From: Acidimicrobiia bacterium | GTDB taxonomy: Bacteria > Actinomycetota > Acidimicrobiia > Acidimicrobiales > Bin134 | Assembly (NCBI GenBank): GCA_022822265.1 | Contig: JAJECA010000025.1 | Location: forward strand, 62,001-126,000 | Reading direction: 5' to 3' | Length of the DNA stretch: 64,000 bases | In this document: positions 34,671 through 42,863 of the stretch, piece by piece | Position numbering within the stretch: the stretch's first letter is position 1 | How the letters are laid out: each line of letters opens with the position of its first letter | Program-made: the position numbers and the translations under genes | The notes under the pieces: model-generated | Told to the model about the DNA's origin: nothing | Seen by the model: only the letters and a program-made list of their open reading frames with translations | Database searches by the model: none

Positions 34671-36400
34671 GTCTCATCACCTCCCCTCTGGGAGGACACG
34701 ATCTCGGCGTAGGTGGCACAGGTATCCACCAGCTCGTCGTGGCGGCCCAGGCCCTCCACCACTCCACCCTCCAACACGATGATCTGATCGGCGGCCTCGA
34801 TGGAGGAGATCCGCTGGGCCACCACCAAAACGGCGGCGTCGCGGGTGCGGGGTTCGAGAGCCTGGCGCAGTCGGGCCTCGGTGGCCAGGTCGAGGGCGGA
34901 GAAGGAGTCGTCGAACAGATAGACCGCCGGTTGGGCCACCAGGGCCCGGGCGATGGACAGCCGCTGGCGCTGGCCGCCCGACACGTTGGTGCCGCCTTGG
35001 GCGATGCGGCTCTTCAGCCCGTCGGGCATCGACTGAACGAATCCCGCGGCCTGGGCCACCTCTAGGGCCTCCCAAAGCTCTCCGTCGGTGGCCTCGGGGC
35101 GTCCGTAGCGGAGGTTGGAGGCCACCGTGCCGCTGAACAAATAGGCCCGCTGGGGCACGTAGCCGATGGCCCCCCACAGCAAGGCGGGGTCGAGCCGCCG
35201 GACATCGATGCCGCCTACTGCCACTTGGCCGGAGCTGGTGTCGGCCAGGCGGGCGGCCAGCGTCAACAGCGTGGTCTTGCCCGCGCCGGTCGACCCGATG
35301 ATGGCGGTGGTCTCCCCGGGAGCGGCAGTGAACGACACGCCCTCCAGCACCGGATGCTCCGCTCCCGGATATCGGAAGCCGACCTCTTGGAACTCCACCG
35401 TTCCGGGCCGGGTGAAATCCTGCACCGGGTCGGTCGGAGGAACAACCGACGACTCGGTGTCGAGGATCTCGACGATGCGCTCGGCGGCCACCGCCGCTCG
35501 GGGGATCATCGACACCATGAACGCGGCCATGGTCACGGCGAGGAGAATCTGGAGCAGATAGGTGAGATAGGCCACCAGCGACCCAATCTGGGTGGACCCG
35601 TCCTCGATCCGGTCGGCGCCAATCCACAACAGCGCCACGCTGGACAGGTTCACCAGCAGCGTGACCGCGGGGAACACGGCGGCCATGAGCCGCGCCGCCC
35701 GCAGTGACGATTCGGTGAGGCGGTGGTTGGCCTCGGCGAACCGGGCGCTTTCGGTTGGCTCTCGGGTGAAGGCCCGCACCACTCGGACTCCGGTGATCTG
35801 CTCGCGCAGCACAGCGTTGATCCGGTCGATGCGCTCCTGCATCTGCTGGAACGCCGGGGTCATGGCGGCGATGATCGCGCCCGCCACCACGATCTCCAGG
35901 GGCACCACCACCAGCAGCAGCACCGACAAGCCGGCGTCGGTGCGGATGGCCAGCACCGTGCCGGCGATCATGGTGAGCGGGGCGGTGATCATCATGATGG
36001 TGACCAGTGCCGTCAGCGTCTGGATCTGGTGGGTGTCGTTGGTGATGCGGGTGATGAGCGAGGGGGTGCCGAATCGGCCGATCTCCCGGGTGGAGTAGCG
36101 GGTGACCCGGTCGAACACGTCTCGCCGGATGTCTCGGCCGAAGGCCATGGCCACCTCCGACCCGTACCAAACAGCCACGGTGAGCAGCACCACCTGGATG
36201 AACGAGACCAAAAGCATGAATCCGCCCATCCGCCAGATCACCGACTGGTCTCCGAGCAGAACGCCGTCGTCGATCAAGGTGGCGTTCAGCCCCGGCAGCA
36301 GCAGCCCGGTGGTGGTCTGGCCGGCCTGGAGGATGAGAACGAGCACGATGGCCCGACGGTGGGGGGCCAGATGGCTCTTGAGGAGTCGTCGAAGGCTCAT
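34667..36400 (-). CDS. ABC exporter half-transporter (degenerate Walker B subunit of a heterodimer)
   Basis: A 577-residue TMD-NBD protein: six TM helices (about 15-300), Walker A GSTGAGKTTL, Q-loop VPQRAYLF, signature NVSGGQRQRLS and Walker B VYLFDDSFSALD, where the catalytic Glu is replaced by Asp. The H-loop His is also altered (VAQRISSI, Gln for His). Its own ATP site is therefore expected to be non-hydrolytic, while its canonical signature completes the partner's active site. First gene of a two-gene operon with a 4-nt overlap (34667-34670). Confidence 0.93.
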   Translation of the reverse strand: MSLRRLLKSHLAPHRRAIVLVLILQAGQTTTGLLLPGLNATLIDDGVLLGDQSVIWRMGGFMLLVSFIQVVLLTVAVWYGSEVAMAFGRDIRRDVFDRVTRYSTREIGRFGTPSLITRITNDTHQIQTLTALVTIMMITAPLTMIAGTVLAIRTDAGLSVLLLVVVPLEIVVAGAIIAAMTPAFQQMQERIDRINAVLREQITGVRVVRAFTREPTESARFAEANHRLTESSLRAARLMAAVFPAVTLLVNLSSVALLWIGADRIEDGSTQIGSLVAYLTYLLQILLAVTMAAFMVSMIPRAAVAAERIVEILDTESSVVPPTDPVQDFTRPGTVEFQEVGFRYPGAEHPVLEGVSFTAAPGETTAIIGSTGAGKTTLLTLAARLADTSSGQVAVGGIDVRRLDPALLWGAIGYVPQRAYLFSGTVASNLRYGRPEATDGELWEALEVAQAAGFVQSMPDGLKSRIAQGGTNVSGGQRQRLSIARALVAQPAVYLFDDSFSALDLATEARLRQALEPRTRDAAVLVVAQRISSIEAADQIIVLEGGVVEGLGRHDELVDTCATYAEIVSSQRGGDET

Positions 36401-36462
36401 GGGTGGATTTGCTGGCGGCTCGCAGCCGCAGGCTTCAGGTTATGCCCGAAGTCGTTGCGGGA

Positions 36463-37233
36463 TCAGACGATTACCCGCCCGCCGTTTACGCCGAGCACCT
36501 GCCCGGTGATGTAGCCGGCGTCGTCACGGCACAAAAAGGCGCAGGCCGCGGCGATATCGGCGGGCTGGCCCACTCGGCGCACGGGGGTGGTGGGGATGTG
36601 CTCTTCGATTCCGCGGCCGAGCTGGCCCGCTTCGGCCGCTCGGTGAAGCGAGGGAGTCTCGACGAAGCTGGGGGGGACGGCGTTGACGGTGATGCCCTTG
36701 CGGCCGAACTCCTTGGCCAGCGACTTGGTGAGCCCGATCACCGCTGCTTTGGAGGCCGAATAGTGGGTTTGGCCGAAATTGCCGGTTTGGGCGCTCGACG
36801 ACGAGATGTTGACGATCCGGCCCCACCCCTCTTCCACCATGTGGGGGATTACCACCTGGCAGAACTCGAAGGTGCCCCGGAGGTTGACCGCAATCACTTG
36901 GTCGAAGGACTCCCGGCTGATCTCCAAAAACCGACCGAACGGGGTGATGCCGGCGTTGTTGATCAATATCGTCGGACGGCCGAGCCGCTCCACGGTTTCG
37001 GCCACTCCCGCTTCGATCGCCGCCCGATCGGCCACATCGCAGACCACCGCCAGGGCCGTGCCCCCCGCCGTCTCGATGCCCGCCGCGGTGGCCGCCGCCG
37101 ACTCCCCGTCGAGGTCGAACACCGCCACCGCAGCCCCGTCGGCCGCCAACCGCTCACTAACGGCCACGCCGATGCCGGAGCCGCCCCCGGTCACGATGGC
37201 GATCCTGGGCTGCGACCAGATGGGAACACTCAT
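36463..37233 (-). CDS. Short-chain dehydrogenase/reductase
   Basis: A 256-residue SDR. TGGGSGIGVAV near residue 16, DLDG after beta 2 suggests NAD preference, NNAGITPFG near 92, NISSSSAQ with catalytic Ser and YSASK with Tyr-Lys near 160. Ends GQVLGVNGGRVIV. Similar to 3-oxoacyl-ACP reductase/2-hydroxycyclohexanecarboxyl-type SDRs, but no substrate can be assigned. It lies 62 nt downstream-facing from the ABC operon on the same strand and 63 nt from tRNA-Ser(TGA). Confidence 0.88.
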   Translation of the reverse strand: MSVPIWSQPRIAIVTGGGSGIGVAVSERLAADGAAVAVFDLDGESAAATAAGIETAGGTALAVVCDVADRAAIEAGVAETVERLGRPTILINNAGITPFGRFLEISRESFDQVIAVNLRGTFEFCQVVIPHMVEEGWGRIVNISSSSAQTGNFGQTHYSASKAAVIGLTKSLAKEFGRKGITVNAVPPSFVETPSLHRAAEAGQLGRGIEEHIPTTPVRRVGQPADIAAACAFLCRDDAGYITGQVLGVNGGRVIV

Positions 37234-37296
37234 TGCCTTGCCACCTTCACCTTGCTTGCTCGGTCACCGACGGTAGGGCACTTACCGGCGGCGTTG

Positions 37297-37383
37297 CGGA
37301 GGGAGGGGGATTCGAACCCCCGGGACCCCGGAAGGCCCTACGGCTTTCAAGGCCGCTGCAATCGTCCGCTCTGCCATCCCTCC
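37297..37383 (-). tRNA. tRNA-Ser (anticodon TGA)
   Basis: Minus-strand acceptor GGAGGGA (from 37383) pairs with TCCCTCC (37304-37298), discriminator G at 37297, CCA not encoded. The anticodon loop CTTGAAA gives TGA, reading UCA and other UCN codons. The long variable arm (GTAGGGCCTTCCGGGGTCCC) and T arm with GGTTCGAATC confirm serine type. Confidence 0.95.
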
Positions 37384-37426
37384 GAGGGGGAGATTAGTGG
37401 CGGGCCGGCGGTACTGAGGAGGTGGA

Positions 37427-38071
37427 TTACGCCCAGGTGTTCCAGGCGATGATCTCGTCGGGGTCTCTGCGGGCGGGGGCCTTGAGGTCGCCGCCCCGCA
37501 GGTAGGCCACCGGGATGAGGCACATCTGGAGGTAGTCGTCGGGAATGCCCAGCAGCTCGGCTACCTCGTCAGCGGCCAGCAGGTGGGCGGTGGTGAAGGT
37601 GGAGGCCAGGCTCCGGCTGTGCAGGGCGAGCTGGAAGCTCCACACGGCGGGCAGAATGGAGCCGAGCAGGCTGGCGGTCCAGGCAAGATCGAGCTCAGGG
37701 TCGAGTTGTCCTCGGATGCAGGGGATCACCAATGCGGGCACCTCGTGGAACCGCTCGGCCAGGTACAGCACCGCCTCGGAGTGGCGGACGCCGGCGGCGT
37801 CTCCGTCGGCTCGGCGCCGGTCGAGCAGTTCTTGCATGGGCGGGACGATTCCCGCTCGATAGTGCTCGGCGATGGCCGCCCGCTTCTCAGGATCGGTCAC
37901 GATCACCCAGCGCCAGTCCTGGGCGTTGGAGGCATTGGGGGCATAGGCAGCCAGGCGCATGCAATCCTGCAAGACCTCGGGATCCACTGCCCGGTCGAAG
38001 TCCAACCGACGCCGCACCGACCGAGTGGTGGACAGCAGCCGATCCGTGATGTCGGTGTCAAACGGTGTCAT
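37427..38071 (-). CDS. Nitroreductase family FMN oxidoreductase
   Basis: A 214-residue protein. STTRSVRRRLDFDRAV near residue 12 (FMN contact), APNASNAQDWRWVIVTD, a central helix region AVLYLAERFHEVPALVIPCIRG and the C-terminal GIPDDYLQMCLIPVAYLRGGDLKAPARRDPDEIIAW (NTR cofactor loop). It reduces nitro compounds, quinones or acts like BluB-type enzymes. I start at ATG 38071; the open frame continues far upstream but only as antisense of the coiled-coil gene and tRNA-Ser(GCT). Confidence 0.87.
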   Translation of the reverse strand: MTPFDTDITDRLLSTTRSVRRRLDFDRAVDPEVLQDCMRLAAYAPNASNAQDWRWVIVTDPEKRAAIAEHYRAGIVPPMQELLDRRRADGDAAGVRHSEAVLYLAERFHEVPALVIPCIRGQLDPELDLAWTASLLGSILPAVWSFQLALHSRSLASTFTTAHLLAADEVAELLGIPDDYLQMCLIPVAYLRGGDLKAPARRDPDEIIAWNTWA

Positions 38072-38077
38072 AATCTG

Positions 38078-38106
38078 TTGCAATCGAGGTGACGGGTCGT
38101 TATCCT
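38078..38106 (+). promoter_or_regulatory. Promoter of the coiled-coil gene
   Basis: TTGCAA (38078-38083), 17-nt spacer, TATCCT (38101-38106). The ATG at 38186 is 79 nt further on, with GGAAGGAG as a good ribosome-binding site, so unlike most genes here this one has a leader. Confidence 0.55.
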
Positions 38107-38185
38107 GCGAAAAGCTATCGGAACCGGCGTAGATCCCGTAAATGAGGATCAAGAGTTCCCTCTGATTTGAAGGAAGGAGCTCAAA

Positions 38186-38605
38186 ATGCCGGTCACCGAG
38201 ATTGAGCGTAGGGAGCTGGTGAACCGACTGGTTGCCACAATTGGAGAGGAGTCGACAGAAACTCTTATGCAGTGCCTCCTCACCGAAGGACGCGACCAGC
38301 TCGCCACCAAGGACGACCTGAAGGCGTTCGCCACCAAGGACGACCTGAAGGCGTTCGCCACCAAGGACGACCTGAAGGAAGCTCTGAAGGTTTACGCCAC
38401 CAAGGAGGACCTGAAGGCCTACGCCACCAAGGAAGACCTGAAGATGTTGGAGAAGGTCCTCCGTGCGGAAAGCAATGCCGGGTTTGCCCAGCTGCATGGG
38501 CTCATCAACACGGCCATGGGCAAGCAAATGCGCCTCTACGTCGCCATGCTGGGTGGAGTCCTGCTCACTTTGTGGGGGACGCTCATCGTTGTTGCCGTCG
38601 GGTGA
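38186..38605 (+). CDS. DUF1640-like coiled-coil membrane protein
   Basis: A 139-residue protein. Residues about 38-92 are five repeats of A-T-K-(D/E)-D-L-K, forming a heptad coiled coil, encoded by near-identical 24- to 27-nt units. A C-terminal TM helix (LYVAMLGGVLLTLWGTLIVV) ends the chain, so the coil is cytoplasmic. This matches DUF1640/CCDC90-type proteins of unknown bacterial function. The repeat number is probably variable between strains. It has a leader and Shine-Dalgarno sequence. Confidence 0.75.
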   Translation: MPVTEIERRELVNRLVATIGEESTETLMQCLLTEGRDQLATKDDLKAFATKDDLKAFATKDDLKEALKVYATKEDLKAYATKEDLKMLEKVLRAESNAGFAQLHGLINTAMGKQMRLYVAMLGGVLLTLWGTLIVVAVG

Positions 38606-38675
38606 CATCGCGTCGGCATCGTCTAAGCAATCCATAGAGCCCTGCTGAGGGCGAGCCGCTAGGGTGGGAGGGCCT

Positions 38676-38766
38676 GGAGAGGTGGCCGAGTCCGGTTGAA
38701 GGCGCTTCCCTGCTAAGGAAGTAACTGCCGCAAGGTGGTTCGTGGGTTCGAATCCCACCCTCTCCG
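38676..38766 (+). tRNA. tRNA-Ser (anticodon GCT)
   Basis: Acceptor GGAGAGG (38676-38682) pairs with CCTCTCC (38759-38765), discriminator G, no CCA encoded. The anticodon loop CTGCTAA gives GCT, reading AGC/AGU. The long variable arm and T arm GTGGGTTCGAATCCCAC fit serine. It is the third serine tRNA within 6.2 kb. Confidence 0.95.
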
Positions 38767-38835
38767 CTCATTGCTGGTTGCTCGTGGCCTTGCCCAACTC
38801 ATCGGGCCCAACTTGCCGGGATAGGGTTCGGCCCC

Positions 38836-39591
38836 ATGGGAATGCTTGACGGGAAAACGGCCATCGTTACCGGCGGGGGCCAGGGAGTGGGCCGGGGGAT
38901 CGCCTTGGCGCTAGCCGCAGAGGGGGCCGGGGTCACGGTGGCGGCTCGCACCGAGTCGAAGGTGCAGGCGGTGGCGGCGGAGATTGCTGACCGGGGCGGA
39001 TCGGCGCTGGCGCTGGTGTGCGACGTGAACGAACTGGACGACATCCAGGCGTGCGTGGACCGCACGGTGGAGCACTTCGGCACCGTCGACATCTTGGTGA
39101 ACAACGCCCAGCAGGTGCCCCACGGGCACTTGCTGGAGGTGAGCGACGAGGCCTGCATGGCGGCGTGGACTTCGGGGGCGCTGGCCTCCATCCGCTTCAT
39201 GCGACTGTGCCATCCGTATCTGAAGGACGGCGGCGTGATCATCAACCAGGGCTCGGGCTCGAGCCTCAAGACCGACCCCAGCGGCATGGGGGTGTACGCC
39301 GGGGTGAAGTCGGCCATCCAGTCGATCACCCGGGCCGCGGCCATGGAGTGGGGCGCCGACGGCATCCGGGCCATCACCCTGATGCCGGTGGCCATGTCGC
39401 CGGCCATGGAGGACTGGAAGGGATTCAACCCCGACGGTTTCGCCGCCCTCCAAGAGCGCTTCGCCCTGAAACGAGTGGGCGACGCCGAGATCGACATCGG
39501 CCGAGTCGTGGCCTTCCTGTGCAGCGACACCGCCAGCTACATAACCGGCACCACCATCAACATCGACGGCGGAGACGCCTACCTGCGCTAG
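38836..39591 (+). CDS. Short-chain dehydrogenase/reductase
   Basis: A 251-residue SDR. TGGGQGVGRG near residue 12, NNAQQ in place of NNAGG near 90, NQGSGSS with the Ser, and YAGVK (Tyr-x-x-x-Lys) near 157. It ends TINIDGGDAYLR. The central motif changes are within SDR variation; substrate unknown. A TAGGGT box lies 8 nt before the ATG. Its last 31 nt reappear at 43660-43690, so the 3' end may be the insertion site of the toxin-antitoxin island that follows. Confidence 0.87.
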   Translation: MGMLDGKTAIVTGGGQGVGRGIALALAAEGAGVTVAARTESKVQAVAAEIADRGGSALALVCDVNELDDIQACVDRTVEHFGTVDILVNNAQQVPHGHLLEVSDEACMAAWTSGALASIRFMRLCHPYLKDGGVIINQGSGSSLKTDPSGMGVYAGVKSAIQSITRAAAMEWGADGIRAITLMPVAMSPAMEDWKGFNPDGFAALQERFALKRVGDAEIDIGRVVAFLCSDTASYITGTTINIDGGDAYLR

Positions 39592-39592
39592 C
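39562..39592 (+). repeat. Left direct repeat (SDR 3' end) of a putative genomic island
   Basis: ATCGACGGCG, 2 variable nt, GACGCCTACC, 1 variable nt, GCGCTAGC. It matches 43660-43690 at 28 of 31 positions in the same orientation. The two copies bracket two AbiEii-like modules, a MazEF-like pair and a DUF4258 remnant. Confidence 0.55.
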
Positions 39593-39634
39593 CAGGGGAG
39601 CGGCATGCCCCGGTGTCGACAACCGATAGCTAAT

Positions 39635-40336
39635 TCAGATCCGGTGGACGGCGGTGTCGCGCATCTCTGAAAGGCGGGTCCACAGGGCGGGCACCCGGCC
39701 TCTCAGGTAGTCCAGCGATTCGTCGCCGGTCTCGTCGAAGGCCGGGTCGGGCGGCAGGGTGCCGGGGGAGTCGAGCAATCCGATTATCTGCTCGAGCGCG
39801 CGCGGCGGATGGCTGTAGCCATACCTCTGGCAGTAGTAGCCGAGGCCCGATTCGAGACTGCACGCTCCTGATCGGTCGAGGGCGGCCAGATCGATGTAGT
39901 CCCTCAACTTCGCCCGAAAGCAGATGACGTCGAGCTTGGCCGCCATCAGGTCGGGCAGCGATCCGACCTCCATGCCGCTGACAGTGGCACTGGGAGCTAT
40001 CCAGCGCATCGACGACGGCTCCACGCCGTTTGACTCCAGGGCCCGGAACACATCCACCTTTACGGTGTCTACAAATCCGTGGAACATATTCTCGGCCACC
40101 TCGATCACCTCGACCGCTGCCCCGGACTTCGCAAGCCTGTTTTTGATCGCGTTGCCCGAGAACTCTTTGAGCGTCATAACGTCGAGGTCTTCGGATTCAC
40201 GGTGTCTCAAGTGGATCGCCACCGCCGTGCCGCCCACCAGCACCCCGCCAACTTTCTGGGCGCACTCAGCAACATGCGGCCACACCCCCCGCAGGCTGTC
40301 GGGGAGGAAATCCGCATACTCCTCGATGTCGGTCAT
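39635..40336 (-). CDS. AbiEii/AbiGii-like nucleotidyltransferase (toxin-type), module 1
   Basis: A 233-residue protein. VLVGGTAVAIHLRHRESEDLDV holds the MNT-type G-G plus D-x-D active site, and LRDYIDLAALDRSGA the later conserved Asp region, as in AbiEii toxins, which transfer nucleotides to tRNA acceptor ends or other targets in family members studied. Its ATG overlaps the stop of the partner gene (ATGA, 40333-40336), so the pair is an operon with the DNA-binding partner first, as in AbiE systems. A clear paralogue is at 42168-42863. Toxicity is inferred from family. Confidence 0.82.
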   Translation of the reverse strand: MTDIEEYADFLPDSLRGVWPHVAECAQKVGGVLVGGTAVAIHLRHRESEDLDVMTLKEFSGNAIKNRLAKSGAAVEVIEVAENMFHGFVDTVKVDVFRALESNGVEPSSMRWIAPSATVSGMEVGSLPDLMAAKLDVICFRAKLRDYIDLAALDRSGACSLESGLGYYCQRYGYSHPPRALEQIIGLLDSPGTLPPDPAFDETGDESLDYLRGRVPALWTRLSEMRDTAVHRI

Positions 40337-41319
40337 GAGTTGGCCTCGCGCCGAGAGACCTCGGCGTCGAGCAGGGCGGCGGCCATTCCCGTGTCGCAGC
40401 CGCGCAGCGTGCGGCACTCCCGCAAAACTCGGGTGGGTAGAGCGCCGAGCGCCCACGCCTTGGCACACGGATCCCTGCCTCCGATGAGGGTTTCAGCAAT
40501 GTGCAATCCGTGGAGGGAGATCCTCAGTTCGTCGCCCGGTGCTCCAGACCAAAAGTTCCTCCAGAATCTAGACGGCACACGATCGCTGGCTTCGACCACC
40601 GGCATGGTCGGGCGATCGCGCAAGAAGGCAAGCGCCCGCATGCAGGAATCGGACCATGTCAGAGTCCACAGGCCCACCGGCTTGAACTTGTAGCCGTGCT
40701 GGACGGTTTTCGGAGTCCGCTCGGCCCAGCCGCGGCGCTCGAGATCGGCGAGAACCCGCGAGGTCTGCGAATACGACAGGCCGGACAGGGCAGCCAGCTT
40801 TGCCGCGGTGGCGCCGAACGGGCGGGCCCGCAGGGAGTTGAGGGTGGCTTTGGCGCCGTCGCTCAGCTTGGCCAGCGGGTTGTCACATGAGCGCAGAGGT
40901 GCGGGGAGGGGATTGACCAGCCACGGGTCTGGGCGGGGCGCAGCATCTCGTCGGTCGGCCAGCAGGCGTCGGAGCCTCGCTTCCGATGGGAGGTTGACCA
41001 CGGGTTGGATCAAGGCGGCGATTCTGCGGGCTGTTACCCGCGAGACGCCGATCTCCCCGGCTATCGCAGCCGGATTGGGCCGTTTGAGCTCGACGACCGC
41101 AAGCCAATCGCCCGGAGCCAGTTTGGTCGCGTGGATCGCCGTGCCAGTGGTGACCGTGTACCGCTTGCGGCAGCCTCCGCAGCGCCACCTGCGCCAGTTG
41201 CAGCCAGTGGCCTCAACCTGGGTGGCCGACTCGCTCCCACAAGACGGGCACGTCGGCACCCCGCGCCACCTGGCTTCAACCAGACGGTGGTCGAGTGCTT
41301 CGGACCGCGGCAGTGCCAT
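40333..41319 (-). CDS. AbiE-like partner/antitoxin with an IS1595-type zinc ribbon and winged helix
   Basis: A 328-residue protein with three parts. Residues about 15-75 form a zinc ribbon (CPSCGS, then C-x-x-C in CGGCRKRY) followed by TVTTGTAIHATKL, strikingly like the N-terminus of IS1595 transposases, with an HTH-like stretch (IAGEIGVSRVTARRIAAL). A MarR-like winged helix follows (LAALSGLSYSQTSRVLADLERRGW, about 185-210). The C-terminal third (FWRNFWSG...ETLIGG..CAKAWALGALP..VL.ECRTLR) is shared with the partner of module 2 and probably contacts the nucleotidyltransferase. ATG 41319 is 6 nt after TATACT (leaderless). Confidence 0.72.
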   Translation of the reverse strand: MALPRSEALDHRLVEARWRGVPTCPSCGSESATQVEATGCNWRRWRCGGCRKRYTVTTGTAIHATKLAPGDWLAVVELKRPNPAAIAGEIGVSRVTARRIAALIQPVVNLPSEARLRRLLADRRDAAPRPDPWLVNPLPAPLRSCDNPLAKLSDGAKATLNSLRARPFGATAAKLAALSGLSYSQTSRVLADLERRGWAERTPKTVQHGYKFKPVGLWTLTWSDSCMRALAFLRDRPTMPVVEASDRVPSRFWRNFWSGAPGDELRISLHGLHIAETLIGGRDPCAKAWALGALPTRVLRECRTLRGCDTGMAAALLDAEVSRREANS

Positions 41320-41331
41320 GCCCAAAGTATA
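41320..41331 (-). promoter_or_regulatory. Leaderless -10 box of AbiE-like module 1
   Basis: TATACT (41331-41326) followed by TTGGGC and ATG 41319. GCCCA and TGGGC flank the box as a 5-bp inverted repeat with a 16-nt gap, a possible autoregulatory site. No convincing -35 is seen. Confidence 0.5.
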
Positions 41332-41398
41332 GCTCATTTGTGGGCCATTTCCTTTCTCATGCGAACAAGATCGGCACCTTGGATTGCCCGCTTTCGGC

Positions 41399-41716
41399 CT
41401 AGTTCAGCCCCAGCACAACCGCCAGGGCGGTGTCCACGCCCCACTGCTCTTCGGGGGTGAGCCGGCCGACGAGGTCACCGAGTCGGCCCGCGTCCACCGC
41501 CCCGACTTGCTCGACCAGCACCTTGGTGGCTGATCCTTCCACTTGGACTTCGGGGCGAAAAGACGCGGACCGGGCGCTCGTCGATGTCGGTGCAACCAGT
41601 ACTACCGAGCGAGGCAGCAGGGCATCCGACTGAACGACCACGCCAAACCTCTCCCCCTGCTGCTCGTGGCCGATGCCCTTGGATGGGCGCAGGCGAAAGA
41701 CGTCACCCCTCTGCAC
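41399..41716 (-). CDS. MazF/PemK-like toxin
   Basis: A 105-residue protein with the MazF fold sequence pattern: MQRGDVFRL at the N-terminus, RFGVVVQSDALL, VVLVAPTSTSARSASFRPEV and KVLVEQVGAVDAGRLGDLVGRLT. MazF enzymes are ribosome-independent endoribonucleases. The gene overlaps the preceding antitoxin gene by 14 nt and is second in the operon. It sits between the two AbiE-like modules. Confidence 0.82.
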   Translation of the reverse strand: MQRGDVFRLRPSKGIGHEQQGERFGVVVQSDALLPRSVVLVAPTSTSARSASFRPEVQVEGSATKVLVEQVGAVDAGRLGDLVGRLTPEEQWGVDTALAVVLGLN

Positions 41717-41942
41717 GCAGGCTCTCCATCAACTCTGCGACGGCGAGCATTTCGGCCCGATCAAGCTCGTCGGCCTCCAGTGCTCTGGCCTCAGCGGCCA
41801 AGGAGTCCATGTCGTACAGACGTCGGGCCGTGTCAATGAGAGCGCTCCGGATCGCCTCCGACTGGGATAACCCTGTCGAAGTGAGCCGATTCAGAGCTCC
41901 AACGGCCTCATCATCAAGCCGAACCGAAACAGCATGAGCCAC
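41703..41942 (-). CDS. Ribbon-helix-helix antitoxin of the MazF-like toxin
   Basis: A 79-residue protein. HAVSVRLDDEAVGALNRLTSTGLSQSEAIRSALIDTARRL is a ribbon-helix-helix DNA-binding domain; the acidic C-terminus (AAEARALEADELDRAEMLAV) would neutralise the toxin. The GTG at 41942 follows TACACT by 6 nt (leaderless). A TGTATC/GATACA inverted repeat overlaps the promoter, fitting autoregulation. Confidence 0.8.
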   Translation of the reverse strand: MAHAVSVRLDDEAVGALNRLTSTGLSQSEAIRSALIDTARRLYDMDSLAAEARALEADELDRAEMLAVAELMESLRAEG

Positions 41943-41971
41943 GAGCAAAGTGTATCACCAAATGAGATACA
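41943..41971 (-). promoter_or_regulatory. Promoter-operator of the RHH/MazF pair
   Basis: On the minus strand TACACT (41954-41949) then TTGCTC then GTG 41942. TGTATC (41951-41956) and GATACA (41966-41971) form an inverted repeat with a 9-nt gap that overlaps the -10 box, so a bound antitoxin would block transcription. Confidence 0.6.
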
Positions 41972-42010
41972 TTCGGCAGGCCTACGAGGGCAGTAGCCTG
42001 GCTTCCAATA

Positions 42011-42160
42011 ATGCTCTTGACCTACACGTTGCATGCGCAGCACGTCATGGAGGAGCGGGGCAATTTCCCTGGGTGGGAGGAACGGGCAGTGGCCCAACCG
42101 GACCGACGGATGCGTGACCCCCACGATGATGCGGTGAAGGGGTTCTACCTCTCGTTGTGT
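42011..42160 (+). pseudogene. Decayed DUF4258 toxin-like gene
   Basis: The first 48 codons (MLLTYTLHAQHVMEERG...ERAVAQPDRRMRDPHDD) align with the intact DUF4258 gene at 48950, and the DNA is also visibly similar. Homology stops near 42155, where the end of the neighbouring nucleotidyltransferase gene begins. The DUF2283 partner is missing. It is therefore a truncated copy, probably cut by insertion or rearrangement of module 2. Confidence 0.7.
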
Positions 42161-42167
42161 CGGGGGT

Positions 42168-42863
42168 TCAGTCGAGGGTGGTTGCGAGCCACGCTGCTAT
42201 TTCGGGTTGGCGTTGTTGCCAGTACGTGATGACGGAGGCGCTGGCGTCGGTATCGGCGGCTTCTGCGAGCCACGGGTCGTCGGCTACATCGGCAAAGGAG
42301 CCGAGCGCCGTCACGATGTGAGCGACGCTGGGGTGCTCGAGTGTCACGCCGTAGCGCTCTGAGTAGAGGCGCAGCCCGATGTGCGGGCTGATGCCTGCGT
42401 CGGTGGTGATGCGCATGAGGTCGTAGTAGTCGCGCATCTCGCCTCGGTCGCCGATCACCTTGTATTTCGTCGCGGCGATGTCTCGCATTGACCCGATCGC
42501 CAGTCCATCAACGGTGACCGGGTCGTCGAGCGGGCTCTGATCACTTGCATGCAGGTACTGAACCTTGACCCCGTTGACGCTGGCGTTGAGTGTTCCATCG
42601 GCGATGTCATCGACGGCCACCGCCGCTTCGGTTTCCAAGCGCTCCAAGACCGCCTCGGGGTTGAACGGCTCATGTACAAACACGTCGAGATCTCGGCTGC
42701 GGCGATGCCTGAGATACATGGCCAAAGCAGTGCCTCCCATGAGCACCCCCGAATCGGGCGTCGCCGCTGCGACTAGGGGCCAGCATGCTCGTGTTGGTGC
42801 GTCGATAATGTCCGACCAGTCGTCGAGGGACTCTCCGTGCAGCCGGAAGCGGTCGACGGTCAC
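42168..42863 (-). CDS. AbiEii/AbiGii-like nucleotidyltransferase (toxin-type), module 2
   Basis: A 231-residue paralogue of the module 1 enzyme. VLMGGTALAMYLRHRRSRDLDVFVHEPF carries the GG and D-x-D residues; DGLAIGSMRDIAATKYKVI and EMRDYYDLMRI match the same positions in module 1 (EVGSLPDLMAAKL, LRDYIDLAAL). The start GTG at 42863 overlaps the partner stop as GTGA. The N-terminal 35 residues are longer than in module 1. Expected to modify tRNA or another acceptor when unrestrained; inferred from family. Confidence 0.82.
   Translation of the reverse strand: MTVDRFRLHGESLDDWSDIIDAPTRACWPLVAAATPDSGVLMGGTALAMYLRHRRSRDLDVFVHEPFNPEAVLERLETEAAVAVDDIADGTLNASVNGVKVQYLHASDQSPLDDPVTVDGLAIGSMRDIAATKYKVIGDRGEMRDYYDLMRITTDAGISPHIGLRLYSERYGVTLEHPSVAHIVTALGSFADVADDPWLAEAADTDASASVITYWQQRQPEIAAWLATTLD

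Noticed and set aside
38072-38758. N-terminal extension of the nitroreductase to 443 codons
   Set aside because: The extra part is antisense to the ATKDDLK repeat gene and to tRNA-Ser(GCT); nitroreductase similarity begins at the ATG at 38071.
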